Shown here in pieces: positions 34,589 through 41,831 of a stretch of DNA of 64,000 bases. Source of the DNA: Gallaecimonas sp045291545 (lineage in GTDB: Bacteria; Pseudomonadota; Gammaproteobacteria; Enterobacterales; Gallaecimonadaceae); NCBI RefSeq assembly GCF_045291545.1, contig NZ_CP149514.1:2046001-2110000 (forward strand), written 5' to 3'. Under the pieces are notes generated by a model. The model was not told the DNA's origin and did not search any database. It saw only the letters and a list, made by a program, of their open reading frames with translations. How positions within the stretch are numbered: position 1 is the first letter of the stretch; each line of letters begins with the position of its first letter. A program made the translations under genes and the position numbers.

Positions 34589-35113
34589 TCAGTAGTCGAG
34601 CAGGGATTCTTCCAGCCGCTCGATTTCGATGAGCATTTTGTCTACAAACTTGAGCTTGCGGACGGTGTCAGCAGCGCTGTCCAGTTCCTGCTGGCCCAGC
34701 AGTGCGGCAAATTCATCATGCAGTTGTTGGCGGGCAGCAATGATATCGCTGCGTAACTGGTCGATGCCGTCAGCATCGTCAATCTCCGCCAGCGCCTCTC
34801 GCCATTCCATCTGCTGCATCAAAAAGCCGGTGTCCTTGAGTGTCCGGCTTTCATCACGCAGTTCAATACCACTGAGGCTGAGCAGATATTCTGCCCGGCG
34901 CGTGGCATGACGCAGCGTTTCATAGGCATCGTTGAGCAATGATGTTTTCGCCAGTGCCCGTGCCCGGTCCTGTTCAGAGCCGGCGGCAAAGCGGTCCGGG
35001 TGCAGGGCTGCTACCAGCCGCCGGTAGCGGCTGGTCAGCTCCTGGCCGTCGAGCTGAAAAGCTTCCGGCAGGTCGAAAAGCGCGAAGTGGTTAGACGGTG
35101 AAGGACTCGCCAC
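34589..35113 (-). CDS. hscB: Fe-S assembly co-chaperone HscB (J protein)
   Basis: J-domain partner of HscA that brings IscU. 174 residues if started at the GTG at 35113; E. coli HscB has 171. The J domain carries the HPD motif in AALHPDRFAAG, and the C-terminal helical part binds IscU. No ATG fits: the only upstream ATG (35161) would add 16 residues read in another frame over iscA. GTG at 35113 has AGGGAG 8 bases before it, inside the iscA 3' end, giving a 23-base overlap and translational coupling. Confidence 0.93.
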   Translation of the reverse strand: MASPSPSNHFALFDLPEAFQLDGQELTSRYRRLVAALHPDRFAAGSEQDRARALAKTSLLNDAYETLRHATRRAEYLLSLSGIELRDESRTLKDTGFLMQQMEWREALAEIDDADGIDQLRSDIIAARQQLHDEFAALLGQQELDSAADTVRKLKFVDKMLIEIERLEESLLDY

Positions 35114-35414
35114 AGCCACACTCTCCCTTGGTGTTAGGGTTGTTGAACTGGAAGCCTTCATTCAGGCCTTCTTTGACGAAGTCCAGCTCGGTGCCATCCA
35201 GGTAGACCAGGCTTTTCTGATCAATAACGACCTTGACGCCTTTGTCTTCAAAGACTTCGTCATCCGGGTTAGCTTCGTCAACAAACTCCAGCACATACGC
35301 CAGGCCACTACAGCCGGTGGTGCGTACTCCCAGGCGTACGCCGATGCCTTTACCGCGGTTAGCAAGAAAGCTGGCTACCCGGTGTGCAGCGGTGTCAGTC
35401 AGGGAAATGGCCAT
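35091..35414 (-). CDS. iscA: Fe-S assembly A-type carrier IscA
   Basis: A-type carrier of iron or [4Fe-4S] clusters. 107 residues with the three conserved cysteines in TTGCSGLAYV and GECGCGESF. Overlaps iscU by one base at its start and hscB by 23 bases at its end. Confidence 0.97.
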   Translation of the reverse strand: MAISLTDTAAHRVASFLANRGKGIGVRLGVRTTGCSGLAYVLEFVDEANPDDEVFEDKGVKVVIDQKSLVYLDGTELDFVKEGLNEGFQFNNPNTKGECGCGESFTV

Positions 35415-35800
35415 CAGCCCTGCCCTTTCTTCTGCTTGTAATCAGCGATGGCGGCCTTGATGGCATCCTCGGCCAGAATAGAGCAGTGAATTTTCACCGG
35501 CGGCAATGCCAACTCTTCGGCAATGGCGGTGTTTTTCAGCCCTTCGGCCTCGCTGATGGATTTCCCTTTCACCCACTCGGTAACCAGTGAGCTGGAGGCA
35601 ATAGCACTGCCACAACCATAAGTCTTGAACTTGGCATCTTCGATAATGCCGTCGTCGTTGATTTTCAGTTGCAGCTTCATTACATCACCGCACGCTGGCG
35701 CCCCCACCATACCGGTGGCCACATTCGGATCATTCTTGTCGAAGGAGCCGACGTTACGGGGGTTCTCGTAGTGATCGATAACTTTGTTACTGTAAGCCAT
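35414..35800 (-). CDS. iscU: Fe-S scaffold protein IscU
   Basis: Scaffold on which [2Fe-2S] clusters are built from IscS sulfur. 128 residues, the standard length. Cys ligands are in GAPACGDVMKLQ, YGCGSAIASS and HCSILAEDA, with the conserved Asp after the first Cys. The HscA recognition motif LPPVK is present (ELALPPVKIHC). Confidence 0.98.
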   Translation of the reverse strand: MAYSNKVIDHYENPRNVGSFDKNDPNVATGMVGAPACGDVMKLQLKINDDGIIEDAKFKTYGCGSAIASSSLVTEWVKGKSISEAEGLKNTAIAEELALPPVKIHCSILAEDAIKAAIADYKQKKGQG

Positions 35801-35818
35801 GATGATGCTCCTTAAAGC

Positions 35819-37033
35819 TTAGTGGGCGACCCACTCGACCTTCTCGAGGTCGACGCCGTCTTTGTACATTTCCCACAGCGGCGACATGTCGCGCAGGCGG
35901 CCAATGGCCCCCTTGATACAGCTGATGGCGTAGTCAATTTCGTCTTCGGTAGTAAAGCGGCCGATAGAAAAACGAATGGAGCTGTGTGCCAGCTCATCAT
36001 TGCGGCCCAATGCCCGCAGCACGTAGGACGGTTCCAGGCTCGCTGAGGTACAGGCCGAACCGGACGACACCGCCAGATCTTTGAGGGCCATGATCAGTGA
36101 TTCACCTTCAACGAAATTGAAGCTGATGTTGATGATGCCGCTGACGTGGTGTTCAAGGGTGCCGTTCAGGTGAACTTCTTCCAAGTCCTGTACGCCGGCC
36201 CAGAGTTTGTCACGCAGGGCCGTAATACGGGCCGCTTCGGCTGCCATTTCTTCTTTGGCGATACGCGCCGCTTCACCCATACCAACAATTTGGTGAGTGG
36301 CCAGGGTGCCGGAACGCATGCCGCGCTCGTGGCCACCACCGTGCATTTGCGCCTCCAGGCGAATGCGCGGCTTCCGGCGTACATAAAGTGCGCCAATGCC
36401 TTTCGGGCCATACATTTTGTGCCCGGAAAAAGACATCAGGTCGACTTTCAGGGTGCTCAAATCAATCGGTAGCTTGCCCGCGCTTTGGGCAGCATCGACA
36501 TGGAAAATCACGCCTTTGCTGCGACACAGCTCACCGATAGCGGCGATATCCTGCACCACACCCAGCTCGTTATTCACGTGCATGATGGACAGCAGCACAG
36601 TGTCATCACGCATGGCATTTTCAATCTGCTCAAGGGGGTGCAAACCGTCACTGGTCGGCTCCAGATATGTCACCTCAAAGCCTTCGCGCTCCAGCTGCCG
36701 GCAGGTATCAAGCACAGCTTTGTGCTCGATTTTAGAGGTGATGATGTGCTTGCCCTTTTTCTGGTAGAAATGGGCCGCACCTTTGATGGCCAGGTTGTCT
36801 GACTCGGTGGCGCCGGATGTAAAGACGATTTCCCGCGGGTCGGCGCCCACCAATTCAGCGATGTTGGCTCGGGCTTCCTCTACCGCTTCTTCGGCCTGCC
36901 AGCCAAACCGGTGGGACCGGGATGCCGGGTTACCGAACTGACCATCCAGAGTCAGATACTGCATCATTTTTTCAGCGATGCGCGGGTCTACCGGAGTGGT
37001 AGCCGCATAGTCCAAGTAGATTGGAAGTTTCAT
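35819..37033 (-). CDS. iscS: Cysteine desulfurase IscS
   Basis: PLP enzyme supplying sulfur for Fe-S clusters, tRNA thiolation and cofactors. 404 residues. MKLPIYLDYAATTPVDPR start. PLP Lys in FSGHKMYGPKG; His-Gln/Asp in VDAAQSAGK. The active-site loop Cys is in SSGSACTSASLEPSYV. 18 bases before iscU and 28 after iscR. Confidence 0.98.
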   Translation of the reverse strand: MKLPIYLDYAATTPVDPRIAEKMMQYLTLDGQFGNPASRSHRFGWQAEEAVEEARANIAELVGADPREIVFTSGATESDNLAIKGAAHFYQKKGKHIITSKIEHKAVLDTCRQLEREGFEVTYLEPTSDGLHPLEQIENAMRDDTVLLSIMHVNNELGVVQDIAAIGELCRSKGVIFHVDAAQSAGKLPIDLSTLKVDLMSFSGHKMYGPKGIGALYVRRKPRIRLEAQMHGGGHERGMRSGTLATHQIVGMGEAARIAKEEMAAEAARITALRDKLWAGVQDLEEVHLNGTLEHHVSGIINISFNFVEGESLIMALKDLAVSSGSACTSASLEPSYVLRALGRNDELAHSSIRFSIGRFTTEDEIDYAISCIKGAIGRLRDMSPLWEMYKDGVDLEKVEWVAH

Positions 37034-37061
37034 TCGATTCTCCGTTACTGCCTCGCCACAC

Positions 37062-37532
37062 TCACCATTGGCATTGCACGGTTATGCTGTCTTGCACACG
37101 TTGCTCTGAACGTGTTGCGCTCTTCTTAACGTTATTTCCGGCGACCAGATCGGCCAAGCTAATGCCGGCGAGAAAGTCGCTGATCTGATCGCTCAGACTC
37201 GACCACAAGGTGTGGGTCAGGCATTGATTGCCGCCCTGACAGTCAGCCTTACCTTGGCACTTGGTGGCATCTACCGATTCATCAACCGCAGCAATGACCT
37301 TGCCGACACTGATGGCGCTGGCACTTTCGCCTAGCTGGTAACCGCCACCGGGGCCACGCACGCTGGAGACCAAGCCCTGGCGGCGTAACCGAGAAAAAAG
37401 CTGTTCAAGGTAGGACAAGGAAATGCCCTGACGCTCCGAGATGTCAGCCAGCGATACCGGGCCATCACTGGCGTGCAGCGCCAGATCCAGCATGGCGGTT
37501 ACCGCATATCGGCCTTTGGAAGTCAGTCTCAT
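37062..37532 (-). CDS. iscR: Fe-S-responsive regulator IscR
   Basis: Rrf2-family repressor of the isc operon that senses Fe-S supply. 156 residues: winged helix with RYAVTAMLDLALH and QGISLSYLEQLFSRLRRQGLV. [2Fe-2S] ligands are in ATKCQGKADCQGGNQCLTH (three Cys, with a His). First gene of iscRSUA-hscBA-fdx-iscX; its promoter carries an IscR-like site. Confidence 0.97.
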   Translation of the reverse strand: MRLTSKGRYAVTAMLDLALHASDGPVSLADISERQGISLSYLEQLFSRLRRQGLVSSVRGPGGGYQLGESASAISVGKVIAAVDESVDATKCQGKADCQGGNQCLTHTLWSSLSDQISDFLAGISLADLVAGNNVKKSATRSEQRVQDSITVQCQW

Positions 37533-37563
37533 TATGTGATCCAGCCCTCATAAATTCAGGGGC

Positions 37564-37596
37564 ATTGTCCCAAACCCGAGTAAATTGGTCAAGTAT
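37564..37596 (-). promoter_or_regulatory. isc promoter with overlapping IscR-type site
   Basis: Minus strand TTGACC (37587-37592), 17 bases, GACAAT (37564-37569): a good sigma-70 promoter 32 bases before the iscR start. Around the -35, ATACTTGACCAATTTACTCG (37577-37596) resembles the IscR-bound region of the E. coli isc promoter, so repression by cluster-loaded IscR is likely. The site begins one base from the cysE stop codon. Confidence 0.78.
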
Positions 37597-38433
37597 TCAC
37601 TGACGTTCGTTATGAGCGCTCTTTGTCGCCGCATCATCAGCCTCTGCAGGCTCTTCGCGCTGGCTGGCCGCAGCCTGCTCATCTTCGGCAAAATCCTGCA
37701 AATCCAGTTCGGGCAGCTTTTTGTCACAGACCGCTCCGCCCAGATCGTTAATGGCCTTGCACATGTCATTGACCTTGCCGTCAACCATATGCAGGTGGTC
37801 GAGCAGCGAACCAATAGCCCGAGAAACCGGGTCGGGGTTGTCCGGCGACACCGCGTAGGCATCAAAGCCGTATTTTTTCGCCATGGCCTGGCGCTGTTCG
37901 GAGGTAGTGAAGTCCTGCTGGGCAACAATACGACCGGGAATACCGATGGCGGTGGCGCCGGCAGGTACGTCTTTAACCACAACGGCATTGGAACCAATGC
38001 GGGCGTTGTCACCGATGTTTAAAGGCCCCAGCACTTTTGCGCCGGCACCGATCACCACGCCGTTACCCAGGGTCGGGTGGCGCTTGCCTGCCTGCCAGCT
38101 GGTACCACCGAGCGTAACACCGTGATAAAGCGTGCAGTCATCGCCGATTTCCGCAGTTTCACCGATCACCACCCCCATGCCATGATCGATAAAAAAACGC
38201 CGGCCAATACGGGCGCCAGGATGAATTTCTATACCGGTCAGAAAGCGGCTGACATTGGATACCAAACGCGCCAGAAAACGGGCATTTTTCTGCCACAACC
38301 AGTGCGCCAGACGATGCCACCAGATGGCATGCAGGCCCGGATAAGTGAGCATGATCTCCAGCGTATTGCGGGCCGCCGGATCGCGGTCGAAGACGCTGTT
38401 GATATCGTCTTTAATGCTTTGCCAGATCCCCAT
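37597..38433 (-). CDS. cysE: Serine O-acetyltransferase
   Basis: Makes O-acetylserine, the acceptor for sulfide in cysteine synthesis; this feeds IscS, whose operon follows directly. 278 residues. N-terminal helical domain (HRLAHWLWQKNARFLARLVS), then the left-handed beta-helix of hexapeptide repeats (GARIGRRFFIDHGMGVVIGE, GDDCTLYHGVTLGGTSW, GNGVVIGAGAKVLG). Catalytic His in IDHGMG and YHGVTLGG. The tail beyond about residue 240 is acidic and Ala-rich. One base after trmJ. Confidence 0.97.
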   Translation of the reverse strand: MGIWQSIKDDINSVFDRDPAARNTLEIMLTYPGLHAIWWHRLAHWLWQKNARFLARLVSNVSRFLTGIEIHPGARIGRRFFIDHGMGVVIGETAEIGDDCTLYHGVTLGGTSWQAGKRHPTLGNGVVIGAGAKVLGPLNIGDNARIGSNAVVVKDVPAGATAIGIPGRIVAQQDFTTSEQRQAMAKKYGFDAYAVSPDNPDPVSRAIGSLLDHLHMVDGKVNDMCKAINDLGGAVCDKKLPELDLQDFAEDEQAAASQREEPAEADDAATKSAHNERQ

Positions 38434-38434
38434 A

Positions 38435-39148
38435 TCAGTCTCGCTTCAAACGCAAAATGGAAGACAGGATCCCTCGCAGGGTATTGAGCTCATGGCTGTC
38501 CGGGCGCGCCCGGGTAAACAGGCAACGCAGTTTTTCCATGACCTTGCCCTGATGTGCCTTGATGAGAAAACCGGAGTGATCCAGGGCCTGTTGCAGGTGT
38601 TGGTAGAATTGCTCCATCGCTGCCGCACTGGGATAGTCGGTATGGTCCACATCAGCACCGCCACTGAGCTGCGCCATACGCAATTCGTAGCAGGCTATCT
38701 GAACAGCTTGGGCCAGATTCAGCGAACTGTACTGCGGATTGGCATCAATGCTGACGTGGTAATGGCACTGCTGTAATTCGTCGTTAGTCAGGCCGCTGCG
38801 TTCACGGCCAAATACCACGGCAATCTCCCCGCGCGGGCTTTCAGCCAGCGCCTGCTCACCCAGCTCCCGTGGGCTGAGCATAGGCCACGGCAGAGTGCGG
38901 GAACGAGCGCTGGTGCCGGCAACCAGGGTACAGTCACCAATGGCATCGGCCAGGGTTGGCACGGTAATGGCGTCACGCAGCACGGTACTGGCGCCGGCGG
39001 CCAGCGCACTGGCCTGACCGTCAATCTCACATTCGGGAGCCACCAGATACAGGCGGGACAAGCCCATGGTTTTCATGGCCCGGGCCACCGAGCCGATATT
39101 GCCGGAATGGGTCGTTCCCACCAGCACAATACGCACCTTATCGAGCAT
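38435..39148 (-). CDS. trmJ: tRNA (cytidine/uridine-32-2'-O)-methyltransferase TrmJ
   Basis: SPOUT methyltransferase acting on position 32 of tRNA anticodon loops. 237 residues from the ATG at 39148 (MLDKVRIVLVGTTHSGNIGS), the canonical start; the frame opens further upstream to 39247 over the suhB promoter. Knot motifs are VFGRERSGLTNDEL and ANPQYSSLNLAQAVQI, and the N-terminal motif is GNIGSVARAMKTMG. Divergent from suhB, upstream of cysE. Confidence 0.96.
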   Translation of the reverse strand: MLDKVRIVLVGTTHSGNIGSVARAMKTMGLSRLYLVAPECEIDGQASALAAGASTVLRDAITVPTLADAIGDCTLVAGTSARSRTLPWPMLSPRELGEQALAESPRGEIAVVFGRERSGLTNDELQQCHYHVSIDANPQYSSLNLAQAVQIACYELRMAQLSGGADVDHTDYPSAAAMEQFYQHLQQALDHSGFLIKAHQGKVMEKLRCLFTRARPDSHELNTLRGILSSILRLKRD

Positions 39149-39231
39149 TACCTGAGTGATTTGGTCGGAAAAGGCCGGCAGTTTACCACAGCCCTCTTCG
39201 CCTTGGCTGGCTTTTCTTTTCAGGCCGACTT

Positions 39232-39240
39232 TGCTAGACT
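39232..39240 (+). promoter_or_regulatory. Possible extended -10 of suhB
   Basis: TGCTAGACT is an extended -10 (TGN before TAGACT) followed by a GC-rich stretch, 46 bases before the suhB ATG. No good -35 at 16-18 bases. Weak evidence. Confidence 0.35.
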
Positions 39241-39285
39241 CCGCCACCCCAGATTTGGGCGTTCTTTATCAATTGGTGAGTCGCT

Positions 39286-40083
39286 ATGCATCCGATGCTG
39301 AATATTGCGGTGCGCGCTGCGCGTGTCGCGGGCAATTTTATTGCTAAATCTTTCGAGCAACCCGAGCGGGTTGAAGCTGAAGCCAAGGGTACCCATGACT
39401 GGGTTACCAATGTTGATCGCGAGGCTGAGCGTCTCATCATTGAAACCATTCGCCGCTCCTACCCGGATCACGCCGTCGTCGGTGAAGAATCCGGCGCCGA
39501 CGGTGACAGCGACTTCCAGTGGATCATCGACCCACTGGACGGCACCACCAACTTCCTACGTGGCATTCCCCACTTCTGCGTTTCCATTGCCCTGCGCGTT
39601 AAAGGCCGCACCGAGCAAGCCGTGGTATTTGACCCAATCCGTAACGAACTGTTCTCTGCCAGCCGCGGCATGGGCGCCCAGTTTAATGGCATGCGTATCC
39701 GCGTCACCAAGGCCAAAGAGTTGGACGGCACCTTGCTGGCCACCGGCCTGCCGTTTAAACAGAAACAGCATTACGCCAGCTATATGAATATTTTCACTGC
39801 TGTATTCGACAAAGCCGCCGATGTGCGCCGCACCGGTTCGGCCGCTCTGGATCTGAGTTACCTTGCTGCCGGGCGTATTGATGGCTTTTTTGAGCTGGGA
39901 CTGAAGCCTTGGGATATCGCCGCCGGCGAACTGATTGTGCGCGAAGCCGGTGGTATTGTCAGTGACTTCAACGGCGGTCATGACTACTTCAAGAGCGGTA
40001 ACATTGTTGCTGCTCCGGCGCGGATGTTGCCCGCCCTGCTGGGCACCATCAAACCGCACCTGCCCGAAGCGCTGCGGCGCTGA
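39286..40083 (+). CDS. suhB: Inositol-1-monophosphatase / SuhB
   Basis: Mg-dependent phosphatase that in gammaproteobacteria also joins the rRNA antitermination complex. 265 residues. Metal motifs are GEESG, IDPLDGTTNF (DPxDGT) and the C-terminal KPWDIAAGELIVREAGG (WDxAAG). The usual suhB | trmJ divergent arrangement confirms the assignment. Confidence 0.97.
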   Translation: MHPMLNIAVRAARVAGNFIAKSFEQPERVEAEAKGTHDWVTNVDREAERLIIETIRRSYPDHAVVGEESGADGDSDFQWIIDPLDGTTNFLRGIPHFCVSIALRVKGRTEQAVVFDPIRNELFSASRGMGAQFNGMRIRVTKAKELDGTLLATGLPFKQKQHYASYMNIFTAVFDKAADVRRTGSAALDLSYLAAGRIDGFFELGLKPWDIAAGELIVREAGGIVSDFNGGHDYFKSGNIVAAPARMLPALLGTIKPHLPEALRR

Positions 40084-40084
40084 T

Positions 40085-40113
40085 AAAAAAGGCGCCTTTT
40101 AGGCGCCTTTTTT
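40085..40113. terminator. Bidirectional terminator between suhB and the rhodanese gene
   Basis: AAAAAAGGCGCC / GGCGCCTTTTTT, a 12-bp perfect stem with a 5-base loop, between two converging genes; it touches the stop codon of the rhodanese gene. Confidence 0.85.
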
Positions 40114-40489
40114 AATCTTCGGGTATCGCTACCGGCCAGCCTTTATCAATCCAGCCCCGATAGCCACCTGCCACCGAAAAGACCTGTTGATAACCCATCG
40201 CCGCCAAATTGACAGCCACCAGTGCAGAGCGATAGCCGCCGCCACAATACAGGTACAAAGGCCGATGCCTTTCAGGCACACGTTTTTCAATATCTCGTTC
40301 AATAATGCCGCGGCCCATATGAATGGCTCCCGGCAAATGGCCGTTGTACCACTCGTGGTCTTCACGAACATCGATCAGCAGCGCCTTACTCCCCTCGCCA
40401 AGCTGCTGACGCAGTTGCTCGAGAGACACTTCGGTCACCTCGGCCCGGGCAGCTTCGCACAGGGCCAGAAAAGCAGGGCTATGTTGCAT
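40112..40489 (-). CDS. Single-domain rhodanese-like protein
   Basis: 125 residues, cytosolic, single rhodanese fold (LLIDVREDHEWYNGHLPGAIHM). The active-site loop CGGGYRS has the persulfide-forming Cys and six-residue loop of a sulfurtransferase. Substrate unknown. Start at the ATG at 40489, which has AGGAG 6 bases upstream; the frame extends to 40522. Converges on suhB. Confidence 0.88.
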   Translation of the reverse strand: MQHSPAFLALCEAARAEVTEVSLEQLRQQLGEGSKALLIDVREDHEWYNGHLPGAIHMGRGIIERDIEKRVPERHRPLYLYCGGGYRSALVAVNLAAMGYQQVFSVAGGYRGWIDKGWPVAIPED

Positions 40490-40597
40490 CGAGGACTCCT
40501 TGTTAATTAAGCAAAAACACATTTACTGACAGTTGGAAAAGGATATGTCGGGGGTTTGGCACTTGACTAGAGGAGAGCCTAGAACGGGAGCACAACC

Positions 40598-40828
40598 ATG
40601 AACAGCCTGATCCTCAGCATGGTATTACTGGCTAACAGCAATACCATCAACATTGAACACCTGACGGTTTATCTCAGTGATGATGTGCTTGCGACCGGTA
40701 TCGAGCAAAGCCTCAGTAATACCCATCAACGTATCAATAGCGAACGCTTGGCGCATATTGAACGCATGCACCGCAGCTGGCTTGATGAACTTGCCCGGCA
40801 ACGTTCCACCGATACCACCATGATATAA
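40598..40828 (+). CDS. Small hypothetical protein, 76 residues
   Basis: Not recognised. A GGGAG ribosome site lies 8 bases upstream of the ATG. The sequence begins with a short hydrophobic stretch (MNSLILSMVLLANS) too short for a sure signal or membrane anchor, followed by a polar, helix-prone part rich in His, Arg and Glu (LAHIERMHRSWLDELARQRS). Its last seven codons and stop form the left arm of the large palindrome 40807-40874. It could be a real small gene whose terminator overlaps its end; expression is unproven. Confidence 0.5.
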   Translation: MNSLILSMVLLANSNTINIEHLTVYLSDDVLATGIEQSLSNTHQRINSERLAHIERMHRSWLDELARQRSTDTTMI

Positions 40829-40874
40829 AAAAGGGAGCCGAGGCTCCCTTTTTTATATCATGGTGGTATCGGTG
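40807..40874. repeat. 33-bp perfect inverted repeat with a 2-base centre
   Basis: Left arm 40807-40839 and right arm 40842-40874 are exact reverse complements (33 of 33), centre GA. The inner part (GGGAGCC / GGCTCCC plus runs of six A and six T) is a bidirectional terminator. The outer 20 bp extends pairing through the small ORF end on one side and stops one base from the secF stop codon on the other. Confidence 0.95.
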
Positions 40875-40875
40875 T

Positions 40876-41820
40876 TTAAGGCAGCGGGTCGAGATCTGCC
40901 CCTTCCTTTTCCACTTTCTGTGGGATCAGGTCTTCTTTGCTCAGGCCCAGTTTCAGTGCCACCGCAGAAGCCACATAGATGGAAGAATAAGTCCCCACCG
41001 TGATCCCCATCAGCAAGGCCGCCGCAAAGGCGTGGATGACCGGGCCACCTTTGACGAAGATGGCAATTACCACGAACAAGGTGGTGGCCGAGGTCATGAT
41101 GGTCCGGCTTAGGGTTGCAGTCAGGGCGTTATTGGTAATGTCTTCCGGTGTACCTTTACGGATCTTGCGAAAGTTCTCGCGGATCCGGTCAAACACCACG
41201 ATGGTATCGTTCAGTGAGTAACCAATCACCGTCAACACCGCCGCCAGCACCGTCAGATCAAACTCGATACCCAGCAGCGAGAAAAAGCCCAGGGTAATGG
41301 TGACGTCGTGAAACAAAGCCACAACCGACCCCAAGGCCAACTTCCACTCAAAGCGGATCGACACATAGAGTAGAATACACAGCAGTGCCACAAACACGGC
41401 CAGAGCGCCTTGCTCCACCAGTTCGCTACCAACGCTGGGGCCGACAAACTCAATCCGCTTAAGGGTAACCGGGTTTTCCTGATTGGCCCGTAAGCTGGCA
41501 ATGATCTGATCACCCAGTTTGTTGGCCGCCGCACCACTTTGTGGCGGCATGCGGATAAGCACATCACGGCTGGTACCAAAGTACTGTACTGCCGGCGTGC
41601 CAAAACCACCGTCCGCCAGCTCCTTACGCACGGCATCCAGTTGCGCCGCCTTATCAAAGCTCACCTCGATAAGCGTCCCGCCAGTAAAATCCAGTCCCCA
41701 GTTCAGGCCTTTAAAAACCAGAATACCGATGGATGAACCGACCAGCAGCAGCGACAGCAATGCCGCTGGCAGGCGCAGCTTGAGGAAATTTAAATCACGG
41801 TTGAATCGAAAAAATTCCAC
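40876..41820 (-). CDS. secF: Protein translocase subunit SecF
   Basis: RND-like membrane partner of SecD that uses the proton gradient to complete export. 314 residues, six membrane helices. Typical features are GLNWGLDFTGGTLIEV, FVGPSVGSELVEQGALAV, YSLNDTIVVFDRIRENFRK and the late RTIMTSATTLFVVIAIFV. Start is GTG at 41820 with a very strong AAGGAGGT 6 bases upstream. 11 bases after secD. Confidence 0.97.
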   Translation of the reverse strand: MEFFRFNRDLNFLKLRLPAALLSLLLVGSSIGILVFKGLNWGLDFTGGTLIEVSFDKAAQLDAVRKELADGGFGTPAVQYFGTSRDVLIRMPPQSGAAANKLGDQIIASLRANQENPVTLKRIEFVGPSVGSELVEQGALAVFVALLCILLYVSIRFEWKLALGSVVALFHDVTITLGFFSLLGIEFDLTVLAAVLTVIGYSLNDTIVVFDRIRENFRKIRKGTPEDITNNALTATLSRTIMTSATTLFVVIAIFVKGGPVIHAFAAALLMGITVGTYSSIYVASAVALKLGLSKEDLIPQKVEKEGADLDPLP

Positions 41821-41831
41821 GTTCGACCTCC

